Below the pieces are notes generated by a model that did not search any database, was not told the origin of the DNA, and saw nothing but the letters and a program-made list of their open reading frames with translations. From Magnaporthiopsis rhizophila (lineage: Eukaryota; Ascomycota; Sordariomycetes; Magnaporthales; Magnaporthaceae), in NCBI GenBank assembly GCA_003049465.1, contig PYSS01000001.1, forward strand, positions 1 to 64,000: a DNA stretch of 64,000 nucleotides, written 5' to 3'. Shown piece by piece: positions 48,001-61,000 of the stretch. The translations under genes were made by a program, and so were the position numbers. Numbering within the stretch: the stretch's first letter is position 1; each line of letters starts with the position of its first letter.

Positions 48001-49215
48001 TTTACCAGGCTTATAATAGCAATGTACCGCTTTTTAATTCCGCTGGGTGCTGCCTTAGCTAATTCCCAAAACTTGCCTAATTTAAGATCTTTTTCCAATC
48101 CTTTGGTTAAATGCATTTTATTCTTTTAGCAGGGCCTCGGTTATATTTTTGGCAGGTTTATCAGCCGATTCCGGCATTTTTTACCTGGCCAGTTCCTCGA
48201 GCTCGATTATTATAAGCACTCCGTCTAACTAATATGGTTATTTTAAGCTATTATTTTCGGGCTTTTTGGTTTTTTATATTTTTATCCTTATTTTCATTAC
48301 GGTGGAATTATAACCAGTTAACCTGGCAAAAATAAATAATAGCTACCCTCCGTTAAGGGTACCAGCCGGACCCGTTTTTATCCGATTTATGCGTGAGGTA
48401 TCCATTATTAAAGTAATGAATCCAATTAAATAAAACCCCAGGATATGTGATAGGTCAGGCCACAAGAGGGTCGTTTGGTGGGTGCCAAAGTGGTGTTATT
48501 CTACAAGATGAGGAGGAAAAGGGTAGAATCGGGCCTTGCCCTTGGAGGGCTCGAGGCGACCCCTATATACAGGAGTCCTGGCCCAGGGAGCACCCTTGGG
48601 TCACATGATCCGTGCCCAGCACGGATCCGTAACAAATCCCTAATAAAACTAAAATATTTTGGTATCTTCTATTCAATCGAATTTATTAATAAATTGCTGG
48701 AACTTAGCAGTATAAATAAATGCTACCCCTTTTTAACGCAGGTAAAGTAGCTTTCTTTCGGTTACTTGCTTCTCATCCACCTGCCCAAATACCTTAGCAA
48801 TTTTTTCGCCAAACTTATCGAAATCCATAAATATTAATTTCATAAATTTGCTCGATTTATTATTTCCTTTAAAATAATCGGCCTATACGGGCTCGAACCA
48901 ATCTTTAATTTTGCTATCGAGGCGAATAGCAGCATAGGCTATTTTTTGATAATTATTTTAGAAACTGTCCTGGTAAAATTTAAAATAGCTCTTGCACTCG
49001 GTAAAGAAAGTTTTAAGCTTACCTTCCTTCTTATTATACTTATTTGGGATAGGGAATTTATAAGTTGGAATTGCCTTAGGCGGTTTCTCGAGCTTCTCGA
49101 ATTTTTTAACAAAAACCTTTAAGGTTAAGGCGGGGTTATTATAAACCTTGCTATTAATAATAACAGTTTCGATCTTTTTAATTACCGTTGCTATAATTGC
49201 TACTGCTTATACCTC
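45054..49215 (-). pseudogene. E3 gag-pol fragment
   Basis: Read right to left: gag about 49215-48635; middle region about 48440-47240 with DPFLYYQIHIVEKDHKN, NPGYTGIFWAKC and GKFWELAKAAPSG; protease about 47130-46790; RT about 46330-45880; RNase H about 45800-45300; integrase remnant to 45054. Compared with E2, about 400 bp of gag is missing at 48445/48635. Not expressible. Confidence 0.78.
48446..48634 (+). mobile_element. Family-F LTR-like unit (189 bp), GC-rich, no TSD
   Basis: It begins TGTGATAGGTCAGG and ends GGATCCGTAACA and contains CCTATATACAGG, a TATA-like site. The flanks GGATA and AATCC differ. It replaces about 400 bp of the E3 gag gene. It shows almost no RIP decay while its surroundings are heavily decayed. 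Confidence 0.7.
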
Positions 49216-49243
49216 TGGTAAATACTGAATAAAATTAATCAAA

Positions 49244-49437
49244 ATATTATAATTACAGGCCTTTTACTTTTAGGATAGGGCCTTTAGGGGCGGTGTTAAG
49301 CAGTACTGGGTTATAAGGTTGCTTTATATATAATCTGGGGGTTTAACAAAATAATTATCTGTTATTGCTTGCCCAAAAGGGTATTTTGGAGCTAATTTAA
49401 ATTAACTAATACCGAGGCCTCAGTTAAAATTACCTAT
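49244..49437 (-). repeat. Partial 5' LTR of E3
   Basis: It begins TATTATAATTACAGG (TGTTACAATCACAGG after G-to-A and C-to-T changes) and follows the family-A LTR as far as GCCTCAGTTAAAATTACC, where similarity stops. The next 77 bases to E4 (49438-49514) are unassigned. Confidence 0.78.
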
Positions 49438-49514
49438 TTGCGTGGAAGTTTTATCCCTACCTATAGGCGGATAACCTTCTTATTAAATTCCTTAATCTGT
49501 AATTTGCAAAAAAG

Positions 49515-50002
49515 TGTTACGACCAATCCAGAAAGGGGGCAGGACGGCTGGGTGAGGCCCCTAAAGGTAAGCCTTAACCCCGCTCGTACAGGAGGGGTTA
49601 GGAGTTACGTGACCCTAGGTGATCTGTAATCTGTTAAATAGATTACAGATTAAGGGCCGCTAAGATAGTTTATAATTTGTCAGGCAAATCACAAATCAAA
49701 AGAATTTCAAGTGATTTGTGATTTGACAAGCAGATTACAAATTAAAAGATCCGGCAGGGAGGATGGAAAGGTTTGGCAAAAATATAAAAAAGGATGGGTT
49801 TTTTATTATTTAAATAATTTTGATTAAGGTTTTAGTATTAGTTAACCTAAATTAGCTGCAAAATGACCCTTTGGGCAAGCAATAATAAATAACAGTTCCA
49901 CCCAAACCCCAAACCATATCCAAAGCAACCTTGCAATCCAATACTGCTTAAAACCGCCTTTAAATACCCTATGCTAAAAGCAGAAAGTTTATAATAATAA
50001 CA
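49515..50002 (+). repeat. 5' LTR of E4 (488 bp)
   Basis: It begins TGTTACGACCAATCC and ends TAATAACA, followed by TTTTAACTGATCC. It carries two perfect inverted repeats in the region where E1 has its 43-bp palindromes. Confidence 0.88.
49622..49725. repeat. Two palindromes in the E4 LTR
   Basis: ATCTGTAATCT and AGATTACAGAT (49622-49650) form perfect 11-bp arms. CAAATCACAAATC (49685-49697) and GATTTGTGATTTG (49713-49725) form perfect 13-bp arms around a 15-bp centre. Their sequence differs from that of the E1 and subgroup-1 palindromes. Confidence 0.85.
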
Positions 50003-50039
50003 TTTTAACTGATCCTATTTAGCGCTTACCGAAGGCATA

Positions 50040-50827
50040 AACAGTAAGCAATTATATCGATTGCAGCTAAAATAATCGAAAATATTATTATTAACAGCCA
50101 GGTTTATAATAACCCAGCTGTAACCCTGCAAATTTTCGTCGAAAAGTTCGAAAAGTTTAAAATTTTTTTTTAGAAACCGCCCAAAGCAGCCCCAAATTAT
50201 AGATTCCTTATTCCGGACAAATATAATAGGAAAAAAGGCAAATTTAAGATTTTTTTACCAAGTGCAAAAGTTATTTTAAGTTTTATCAAAATAATTTCCA
50301 GAATAATTACCAGAAAATAACTTATATTATTATTTATTTTAATAGCAAAATTAGGGACTGGTTCAAGCCTGTATGGGCCGATTATTTTAAAAAGTAATAT
50401 CAAATTAAGCAAATTTATTAAATTAATATTTGCAAATTTTGGTAAATTTGGCAAAAAAATTGCTAAAATGTTTGGATAGGTGGATAAAAAATAGGTGGCT
50501 AAAAGAAAATTATTCCGGCTATGCCAAAAAGGACCGGAGTTTATTTATACAGCCAAATTCCAGCAATTTATGAATAAATTTAACTGAACAAAAAATACCA
50601 AAATAATTTAATTTTACCAGGAATTAAAGGATATTATAAAGAATAAATTAACAAAAAGATAAGCCTAAAAAGCTTGTTAATTTTGTTACCAAAAGGATTT
50701 GCATTAATAACTAATTATATAAATAATACCTGGAAAAAAAGGTTTAATAACCCCAGCTAATAAAATCAAATAATAAGGCAAACCAAAAAAAAAGCTAAAT
50801 AATAATAATTTATTATGTATGGAATGC
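50040..50827 (+). pseudogene. E4 gag, cut by E5
   Basis: Capsid-type sequence is recognisable: GKFKIFLPSAKVILSFIK-like frames, IYFNSKIRDWFKPVWADYF and FGKFGKKIAKMFG. It is collinear with E1 gag. It breaks at AATGC and resumes at 58085 with the leader of the zinc-knuckle region. Confidence 0.7.
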
Positions 50828-51287
50828 TGTTACAAACGGTTCTCTGCTCCTAGGGTAAGGTACGCTAGGAAAGGCGTTAAGCAGTAAGATCTCCACAAGG
50901 TCGCTTGTGCTAGAAACTGGGGTAATAACAAAGGTCTCGATTGCTTGCCCAAAGGGATGCCTTGGAGCTAACTTAGGTTAATTAATGCTAAGGCCTCAGT
51001 CAAAAACTATCTAACACAATAAAAACCCCTCGCCTTATATACCAGCAACCCCTCCCTATTATATTTGTGCTATATTTGCTATATTTATAGCGAATATAAC
51101 ATTGTGCTATGTTTGTTATGTTTATAACGAACATATCACTATGCTTAAATAAGTACCTGGTTATGTAACTTTCTTCCTTAGCTTGGCTTTGGTTATTTGG
51201 CCCCTGGCCTTTATAACTGCAGGGTAAAAGCGTCCCGCTGGGGGTTAGCCCCAGCCCTCCTGTTCCCTGCCAGCTGTGGTCGTAACA
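50828..51287 (-). repeat. 3' LTR of E5
   Basis: It begins TGTTACAAACGG and ends GGTCGTAACA, then TCAGGTCTCCC. Palindromes lie at 51067-51102 and 51104-51139. Confidence 0.92.
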
Positions 51288-51491
51288 TCAGGTCTCCCTT
51301 TTTAAGCCAAATCCCTTTGGCCAAAACCTGCAGTTCCGCCCTTTTATCGGTGGTAAATACTTTCCTTCCTTATTATTTTCCGTCCCCTTTTTTCTAACAA
51401 AATATTTGGTTGGATATAAAAGTATAAACCGGTATTTTTGATCGTTTGTCGGGATAATCTTTTTGTTTTTATTATTTTATTCCCTATTGTT

Positions 51492-51971
51492 ATACCTTTT
51501 TGTTCCAACTGTAAGGCCGATAGCTTTTTTCAGTATAGCGCATTTTTTTGTAACCGATTATACTGTGACCGGTATATTCGATTTGGTTGCTTCCGTTACG
51601 ATGTTCTGGGCCCGTTATTTGAATATTTTCTTATTTATAGCACCCAATATGCCCGCCTGGAAACGGAGCTGAAGGTTGCAAAAAAGGAGCATTGGTCGAT
51701 AAATGCGAAAATCGAACGCTTTTGCAAACAAAAAAAACAATAGCACAAAAAGTTAACTTGTGCAATCCGCCGTGGGATTAATAATATGGAGGAGCTGGAA
51801 CGGGTCGAGCAAAAGAAGGCCGAAAAAATAGCCGCGCAGGCTTTTGCTGCGCCTCCAAACCTGCTGTTCCCCGACTTCCCCTTTTTACCTTCTGGCTGGG
51901 ACAAGTTTGGGGTTCATCCGGACCTTGACCTGTTTGCCTTTTTTCAACCGAGTAAATTAACAGGCTTTTAA
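51492..51971 (+). pseudogene. Antisense accessory ORF of E5, best preserved copy (one stop in about 160 codons)
   Basis: From ATA at 51492 (ATG in E0) one frame runs to 51971 with a single TAG at 51741-51743. It reads IPFCSNCKADSFFQY, with C1 and C2 kept and C3 a Tyr. Nine residues later comes Cys, then DRY (C5 a Tyr), seven residues, then Tyr at C6 followed by DVLG. All three losses are Tyr codons, as G-to-A change of TGT or TGC would give. Then ETELKVAKKEHWSINAKI, RGINNMEELERVEQKKAEK, and the tail LPSGWDKFGVHPDLDLFAFF. The protein would have about 159 residues: Cys cluster, basic coiled coil, aromatic/acidic C-terminus. It is antisense to pol and near the 3' LTR. Confidence 0.85.
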
Positions 51972-52129
51972 CAACTTCCTCAGGTTGTATAGCGCAATAA
52001 TAGCGCATTTTGATTTTTATCGAAAGGTTTTGGGTTCGATTTCCAATATAACCTTTAATATAACAGTGCTCCGTTATTATAGCAGCGTGCTATCGGGTTA
52101 AGCTTTTTTGTTATTTGCTAACCTTTTTG

Positions 52130-55100
52130 TAATTATTTTTGCCAATACTTTTATAAAACCTTCTGGTAATTCGCAAAATTCGTTTTTTTTTCCTATATAT
52201 TATACTTATATCCGTATCCTGCCCATTTAACCAAATATTACCGTTTACGGTACTGTATTTTATTATCGAGGATTTTTTTAATTTTTTACTTTTGGTCCGG
52301 GTTAATTTTTATTAATTCTGTACTTTTCGAACCAAATAATGCCGGTTTTAGCAAAAAAACGTGAAAAACAGGATAAATTTTCATAATTAGCGATAATTAA
52401 AATTCGTAATTAACTGGTAAAATTATTTTTTTAACCCTAAACGGTCCGAATTTTTTGTAATCCAGCTTATTACTTGGCTGTTTTATTTTGATATTGCGGT
52501 ACAAAAGATAAACGTTATCCTCTTTTTTAAAGGTTGGTTTTTTGAGCCTTTTTTTATTTGCCTAGATGGATATGCGTTTCCGGAGCTTTTCGAATTTCCT
52601 TTGCAAATATTTGTATAGCCTGGTTATTTTGGTAACTTATATTTCTGCTATTAAAGCATTTTTTCTTATTTTAGATTTTTTGTACACCGTAAATATAAAT
52701 TTATAATTTGCGAAAAACGAAGTTATTTTTGTACTTTTGTATACCAAATTATTATAAGCAAACTGGGCTATAAAAAATAATTATACCCAATTAATTTGTT
52801 TATAATTAATATAATAATATAAATATTATTTTATGGTTTGGTTTATCCGTTCCATTTATTCATCCGTTTCGGGATAATAAACTGTTAATAATGCATATTT
52901 TGCTCCGAATTTTGCTATTAAAGCCCTCCAAAATTTGCTTATAAACAGCTTATTTCGATCCGTAATTAATTTATCGGGTATTCTGTATTCCGATATTATA
53001 TTTTTAATAAAAATATATATTAGTTTCGTAATATTACTGCTTTTTTTATAAAATAAAAATAAGGCATATTTGATAAACTTATTTACCATTATTAAAATAC
53101 TATTATACTGAACATTTGTTAATAATTTTTTTAATTTAAAAAGTTTAACCACAAAATTTATCGTAACTTTTTGCTATACCTTATTAAACGCTAATAAAGG
53201 CTAAAATAATCCGTAAAATTTATACCTGCTGGCCTTATTTTTTGCACAACTTTCATAATTTTTAATTATTTCCCATATTTCGGCACAGATTCCTATAAAC
53301 CCGTAATATTAACAAAATCTTTTCCAAATTTTAACAATCCCCTGGTATTTATTAGCCATCTGGCTATAAATTTGCTGGATTTTTTCTGGGGTTCAGCTTT
53401 TCTGTCGGGTTATTTTGGCCAACGCCTGCTGCACCGGAATCAGGGATCCGTTTAATCCTTTGGCCAAAACTGCGCATATTTCTGATAGTATATTTACCTA
53501 ATAATTTAATCGGCAGCTTAAAACATCCGCTCGGCCATTTTTTAACCCTTTTTTAATTTCGATTCGAAAATTATAATTTTGAAAAAATTAATTTTATCGG
53601 ATTTATCTTTTATTTAGTACCTGGCTGGTAATAAATTATAATAGGTTTTTATAATCGGTATACACCATAATTTGATAATTAACTCCGTATAAATACACCC
53701 TCCATTCTTTTAAAACTTTAATAATAGCAAAAAACTTCTTATTATAAATTTAATAATTTAGCTTAGATCCATTCAGTTTTTGCAAAAAAAATGCGCAAAA
53801 ATACAATTTTCCTTAATTATTTCGCTGCTCTAATTATCCTCCGATAATAAAATCCGATATATCAATTTTAATTTCAAAAGGTTTTTTTGGGTTTAGCATT
53901 ACTAATACCGGTATTTAAATAATAACTTTTTTTAGCAAATCGAAAACTATTTATTTTTATATCCCCTAATAAAACTGGGTATCATTTTTGGTAAAATCCA
54001 TAAATAATATAACCTTTTTGCTAAAATCTCGGATAAATTTTCGGTAAAAATTTAAAAATCCTAAAAAACCTTGCATTTTTTAATTATAATAAATACAGGC
54101 CAATTTTTTACCGCCTGTACTTTTTTGGGTTTTATCCGGATTTCCCCTTATTTAATAACAAATCCGAGAAAAATTACCTTTAAAAAATGCCATATGCATT
54201 TATCCGGGTTAACCAAAAACTTTGCATCCTGCAATTTTTATAACACCTTATACATATACTATTTATATTCCTCCAACATATCTAAAAAAATCAGAATATT
54301 ATTTAGGTATGCAAAGGCAAAAATATCAAAGTACTTTTATAATACGTGGTTAATTATTTGCTGGAATATGGCTGGTGCATTAATAAGCCCGAAAATCATT
54401 ACCAATAATTCGAAAATTTTAAGTTTGGTTCAAAAAGCAATTTTTCATTCATCCCTTTCCTTAATTTTTAACAAGCTATAAACCTTGCATAAATCTAAAG
54501 TTATAAATTACTGGTTTTTCCCGAACTTATTTTTAAATTTGTTAATTAAAAATAAAAAATACCGATTTTTTATTATTTCCTGATTTAACGAACAATAATC
54601 GATATATATCCATTTCTTCCCATTTTTTTTAAAAATAAACAAAATTCTATATCCCATAAGGAAATCGAAAAATCTGATAAATCCCTTTTTAATTTTTTCT
54701 TTTAATTATTTTTATAACAGCTTTTTTTATCAAGGGTTTAATCGATACAACTTTTAGTATTTAAACTGTGCTTCCGGTTTAAGCTTAATTTTATAATTAA
54801 ACGGTCCGTGTTCCGGTAATACCGTTTCCAAATTTTTCTAAAATAACCTCCAATATTTATAATATTTTTTAAAAATATTTTTAAATTTATTTTTGGTAAT
54901 TTCCTGCTTGTTGGGTTTATTTATGTTTATATTTATTAGCGTTTCGATTAGTGCAGTTTGCTAGGGCTGATTGCCATATTTTGCTATTATTACGGCTATC
55001 TTTTCTGGCGTCCAATTTCCATTATCCGGGGCCCGTAATTATTGGGCTTTTTTACTGATTAATAATAATTTCCTCCATTAAATTTGTTCGGTAATCCAAT

Positions 55101-57560
55101 TTATTAGGGGGTTATACTTTTTAAATTATAAAATACCTAAAATTAGGTTTTCCCCTTTTATATTTATAATATCCAGGATTATTTTGCAGGTTTTTCCCAA
55201 AAATCGAAATTTGAAATAATCAGTTTTAATATTAATCTTTCCTTTATTAAATGTAATTGGCTCCCATTCCACCATTATAAAATTATATGGTTTTTTTTTT
55301 AATATATTAAAATACTGTATTTTTTTACCGCTTTTGGTGAAAAATAATTTTTTTGGGCTCCGTAATCGATTATAATTTTTATTTTTCGCTTTTTCCAATA
55401 TATTGTTATTTTAATATACTTATATTAATCGGTGATCGTTACTGCTAAAAACCTTATTAATTACTGTTCCACCCATGCCCTATTTTCGGGTAAACTTTTT
55501 AATTTTTTGCCTGGGGTGCCTGCTTTCGGCCCCCGGTTATTTTTATGGATCGGGCAAACCCGTTCGTCCAAACCCTTATTTTTTTTTTTATATATACCTT
55601 GCACTTCGGTTTTCCGCACATCTGGTGTATAAGGATTCCTGCTAAGCATATTATAAAATAGGCTAATAATAATATAAAAATTGCTGCGAAACTTTTGTAA
55701 TCCATTTTTATTATTCACCATTTCGGAAACTGGTATTTTTATCGTGAATACCGCACTGGTTTTTCTCCTTTTTTCCGTGAAACAAAATCGTGCTTCAGCT
55801 TTTTAGCCATATATCACCTGCAATTATTATATAAATATTCGGCCCAAAAAAGCTTATTATAATGGCCTGTATCGGGATTTATACTTTCGTAATTTAGCGC
55901 ATATGGCTGCGCTAACCGTTAATCCAGGTTCGGAATATTTTCGAATAATGCCCCGTAATAAATAACCAATTGATTATCCTTTAGCCAATCCAGGGGCTTT
56001 TTTTTATCGTTTTGCGCCGATTTTTTGCGCATTAAACCGCCAATAGGTTTGGGCTAATCCTAAAACCACCGGTTTATTTCCAAAAACCTAAATAAAATAT
56101 ATACTTTCCGTATTTTCTTTTTAATTATAAAGGGTTATTTTTTTATATTGATTAGTTATTAACCAAATTTTTGCTGAAATTTTTTGAAATTAACCATATA
56201 TTGTTCCCTGCTGGGTTTTTTGTTATTAGGGTCCGTTTTTGTGGTTTTTTAGTATTTTATTAGGCCTAATTTTTTTTCCTGGGCTTGCAATTAATATGTT
56301 TGGCCCAAAAGCGGTTCCATTTCCGCATCTATATTTAAATTTTTTTTGAAATTGTTAACCGAGGTGTCTGATACGCTTTTGTACCGGACTAACTTTTCAA
56401 ATTTTTTGCTATTATTTCGGGATTGGCCAGCTTATTGCAATATAGCAAACTATTATTTAGGGTAATATTTTGTGGCATTTTTATCGGAATAATAGGTTAT
56501 ATAATTCCTGTTAAAATAATAGGTTCAATTGAATAATGCTTCGGGGTACAGGCTTTTTTCTTTTGCTTATTTGGTTATTTTGGGTAAATTTGGGGTTATA
56601 GGCTAACGGCCTTTTGGTATACCTTTTTGATAAAGGACGGCCGTTTATCGGTTTTTTTGCGGACAATTTTTTTTAATGTATCCTTTTTTTCCATATTTAA
56701 AATATTTTCCATCTTTTGGGTCCTTAAATTTAATATGCTTTTATTTTTTATACTGGTGTATAATTTTTGTATTAAAATTTATAAGTTTAGGATGTATGCT
56801 GTAAACTGTGAATTATTGCTGTTTTGCCTTTTTTTGGTTGGTTTTGTTGCTTTGCACCACTGGTTTGGTTTGCTGAACTTTTTTTTCGAGGCAATATTCG
56901 TACAGTTTATCACTGATACGGATGGCCATAATAATATAATTAACGAAATTTTCAGGTTGTTCCTGTTTGGACAGCTTGTTTTTTATATTATTTTTTAGCC
57001 CTTAATAAAGCTGGGTTATTTTAGTATCCTTTGTTCAGTTAAGTTTGTTAACCAGTTGCTAAAATTCGGAAATATAGGTTAATGTGGGGCCTTTTTGCCA
57101 AAACTAAAGCAATTCCTTTTCGGCTACCCGTTTTTTGTTAATTTGCCCGAAAATTTTGGCAATTTTTTTACCGAACTTTTCGAAATCGGCAAATATTAGC
57201 TTGGTTTTTTTTTTGGATTTGTTGTGCCCTTTTAAATAATTGGACCAGATAGGTTCGAACCAATTTTTAACCTTGCTATTTAGGCGTATGGCCGTATAAA
57301 TAACTTTTTGTTTTTTTCGCTGGAAATGGTTTCGATAAAATAGAAAGTATTTTTTACATTTAGTTAGGAATATTTTGATTTTGCTTTTTTTCCTATTATA
57401 TTTGTTAAGTGAGGGGAATTTGTAAAATTTGACGGTAATATAGGGCTCGGCCTGAGCTTTTTTAAGTTTTTCGATTTCCGTGATAAGTGTTTGTATGGCT
57501 GCCGAAGGGTTATTATACATTTTGCCAGTAATGGTGATATTTTCGGGTTTTTTGCCTGCA
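52130..57560 (-). pseudogene. E5 gag-pol
   Basis: Read right to left. Gag at 57104-57560 is open for 138 codons: NPSAAIQTLITEIEKLKKA, FLTKCKKYFLFYRNHF, LNSKVKNWFEPIWSNYLKGH. The middle region is at about 57000-55460 (IHQMCGKPKCKVYIKKK). Protease is at about 55400-54980, RT at about 54660-54050, RNase H at about 53900-53560, integrase at about 53530-52790 (IPDKLITDRNKLFISKFWRAL, LLTVYYPETDE), and the chromodomain at about 52340-52130. NWFEPIW and SKFWRAL keep Trp residues that are stops elsewhere. Confidence 0.85.
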
Positions 57561-57619
57561 ATTGATATAATTGTTACTGCTCGTTATTTTCGGTAAGTAC
57601 TGAACAGGATCAGTTAAAA

Positions 57620-58079
57620 TGTTACAAATGGTTTTTTGCTCCTAGGGTAAGGTATGCTAGGAGAGGCGTTGAGCAGTAAGGTTTCCATAAGGTTGCTTGT
57701 GCTGGGAATTGGGGTAATAATAGAGGTTTCGATTGCTTGCCCAAAGGGATGCTTTGGAGCTAATTTAGGTTGATTGATGCCGAGGCCTCAGTTAAGAATT
57801 ATTTAATACAGTAGGAACCCTTTGCTTTATATACCAGCGACCCTTTTTTATTATGTTTGTGCTATGTTTGTTATGTTTATAGCGAATATAGCATTGTGCT
57901 ATGTTTGTTATGTTTATAGCGAACATATCATTATGCTTAGGTAAATACCTGGTTACGTGACTTTTTTCCCCAGTTTGGCCTTGGTTATTTGGCCCCTGGC
58001 TTTTATGGCTGCGGGGTAAAAGCGTTCCGCTGGGGGTTAGCCCCAGCCCTCCTGTCCCCTGCCAGCTGTGGTCGTAACA
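57620..58079 (-). repeat. 5' LTR of E5
   Basis: It begins TGTTACAAATGG and ends GTGGTCGTAACA; the duplication AATGC follows. Two palindromes of the GTGCTATGTTTGTTATG type lie at about 57857-57930. Confidence 0.92.
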
Positions 58080-58084
58080 AATGC

Positions 58085-61000
58085 ATTTAAAATTTATGGA
58101 TTTATTTGCAAAAATTATACACCCCCAGCAGGGAAAATAATTCAAAAAATAAAAATGTATTAAATAGCAAAATGCTAAAGATAGGAATTGTTTTAAATAC
58201 GGGCAACCAGGGCACATTAAAAAAAATTGCCTTTAAAAATAGCCATAATTTGCAGCTATTCGATGCATGGATCAGGAAAAAACCCTGTATCCTGAAACTT
58301 TATTTAGCTGAACCTATTATTTTTATAATGGGTGTTTTATATATAAATCGGATAAAAATAGGTTTGGATAATACCTTTAGCAAAAAATAACCGCCACCCG
58401 CTAGATTAATTGGATACGGTTTAGTTATAATAAAAGTAAGGATCCAAAGGAAAAAAGGGTTGCAAAGTTCGAAAATAACAGTGCCGAGCAATTACGGTGG
58501 TCCGATAAAATATTTATAACAATAAAATTTAAGGGGCTGGCCAAACAAAAAAAGCCAAAATTGGCTGGCAAATTTGCCAGGGATATAGCCAAAATTTTGC
58601 TAAAAGAACAAAATGCATTTCAGCAGGTTTTAGTAATTTTTAAAAAATTAGCAATTTAAAAAAAAATGTTGAAAATTTTTATTAGGAACAACAAGAGAAA
58701 TTTCGATACCGATACCAAAATGGACCAAAAACTCCTGGGATAAATGCATTTAACCAAAGGGTTGGAGAAAGGTATCAAGCCAGGCAAGTTTTGGGAATTT
58801 GCAAAAATGGGCCCCAGCAAAACCAAAAAACGGTTTATTGTTATAGCAAATTTAGTAAAAACGTATACGGTGCTTATAAAACAGAGCAAAATTTCTAACC
58901 AAAGGGTTTGTATTTATACTCATATAGTACCGGCCTATTTATTATTTAAGGATTGGCCAAGCGGTTTAAAAAGGCCAGAAAATTTCAAACTGTACCAAAA
59001 AATACCTGCATTAAAAAATAACAGAAAATGTTGGAATTGGGGCCGAAATAATCAAATTATTATTTATTATGGAAAAAATATATATTAAGCAAAGTATTAA
59101 GAAAATAACCCATTCCTATACCATTAAATCCATTTGCTTAAAAAAATTACAAAAATATGGCGGTGAACAGCCCAGGTTACGAAAGTATTTTTTGGGCAAA
59201 ATATTTTTATAACGGTTACAGTAATTATTTAGCCAAAAAGTTGAAAGATAATTGGTTTTTTAAAGAAAAATAACAAAAAGCCACGAGGCTTACCGAGGCA
59301 AGGATAGCAGTTGCCCAAATGGCAGATTGTATTGTATAATTATATTAAAAAAGCGGCAGTCTTTGCCCCAGTACATAAATATCCCATGGTATATATAATA
59401 GGGTTATATTTGGATTATGTTTGCAAAAAAAGTTAAATATAAGCGTTATACGGAAAGGAAGGTTAGGGATCGGCAGGCCGGGTATTTCCCTCCCAATTAT
59501 TAATATAAGCCAAAAAACTAAAAAGTTTAACCGAAAAAAGGGCCCGGTATGAACAAAAAGAACAAACCAAAAGGATTTTAGTAAAATTATAACAAATTAT
59601 TTATGTTATATTAAAAAAATAATTATATAATAAGGATAATAATTGGTAATAATAGTTAATTGCGGATTTAACGAAAATTATTTTGCATTAGGAAGAGTAA
59701 TAAAGTATAATGTACCGATATATTAAAAATAATAACTATGCAGTTTTGGAATTGTGGAAAAAAACTATTTATTTATAATGGTAAAATAATGGATTTAAAA
59801 ACAAATCGATTCAGGTTCAAAATATCAGGGAAAATTTGCAAAGTTATTCTGAATATTATAAATATAAAAGGAAAAACCTACTTTTGGGTTTCCCCTGGTT
59901 TAAAAAGTATAATCCCTTAATAAATTGTGTTTCGAAAAAGATTTAATAAAAAAAATTATTATCGGAAAAGGAAAAAATATAATAGTTACGGGCCCCAAAC
60001 CATAAAAAATAAAAGCCAGATAGAATTATTATAATAATAGCAGGATTTGGCAGTTAATCTTAACAAATTATACCGATAAGTTTGCAATTATTAGGCAATA
60101 TTGGCCTTAATAATAAAAAACCGCAAAAAAGGGCAATATTATAAAAAAATTATAACCAAAATTGCAAACCAAAAAAGGGCGCAACTAAGGTTAATAATCA
60201 AAAAGCAAAAATAATAAAAAATTGCAATCAAAATTATAATCCTGTTGGCAGGAGAGGGTTTCTCCTGTTCAGTCGGCTCGGAAATCTCCAAAAAAAAGTG
60301 AATAACAATTTTTATAATCTGGGAAAATTCTATTATTGTGTATAAGGAGGAAGGAATTTATCTGCCTAAGGAAGGGCAAAGGACTGCCCTTTTATCTGCG
60401 CGAAGGCGATCGCCCAAAGGGCGATCCGCCGCTCTAGCCGCACAGGCCGGTTGGCCCGTGCGGGATCCAAAGGGGCCCAGAGGGTCCCTCCATTCCGTCC
60501 CCCTTTCCGGATCGCACGCGCACAGAATGCCTATTCCGACAAATCCGCTTAATAAATAAATATGCCAGTATTTAAAAAGTATTCCCAAAAAATACCATAA
60601 ATATTAAAAACTGTTCCAAGAATATTTGGAAATAATATTCCCGAAATATGAACCGTTCGAGTACAAAATTAAGCTTAAACCCGGGGTTTAATTTAATTAT
60701 TAAAAATTATACCGATTAAACCTTAAATAGCAAAGGTTATTACGCGAATAATTTACGGAAAATTTAAAACAAGGCATTATTCGACCATCGGATTTTTTTA
60801 TAAACTACGGAATTATTTATGCCCAAAAAATGGAGAAAAATGGATATATATCGATTATCGTTGATTAAATAAGATTACGATAAACGATTGGTATTTTTTA
60901 CTTTTTATCGACAAATTACAAAACCGGCTCGGCAAAGCCAAATAGTTTACGGTTTTAAACTTGCAAAATATACAGTTTATTAAGAATTTAAAAAAAGTGC

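Larger units (their letters stand above)
45054..49437 (-). mobile_element. Chromovirus E3 fragment (family A)
   Basis: E3 starts inside integrase at the family-G unit and ends in a partial 5' LTR at 49244-49437. The 3' LTR, accessory ORF, chromodomain and part of integrase are missing. A family-F unit with an internal deletion lies in gag. Confidence 0.8.
50828..58079 (-). mobile_element. Full-length chromovirus E5 (family A, subgroup 1), TSD AATGC
   Basis: LTRs of 460 bp lie at 50828-51287 and 57620-58079; the 5-bp duplication AATGC (50823-50827, 58080-58084) is perfect. Length is 7252 bp. It sits in E4 gag and is the copy with the best-kept accessory ORF. Confidence 0.95.
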
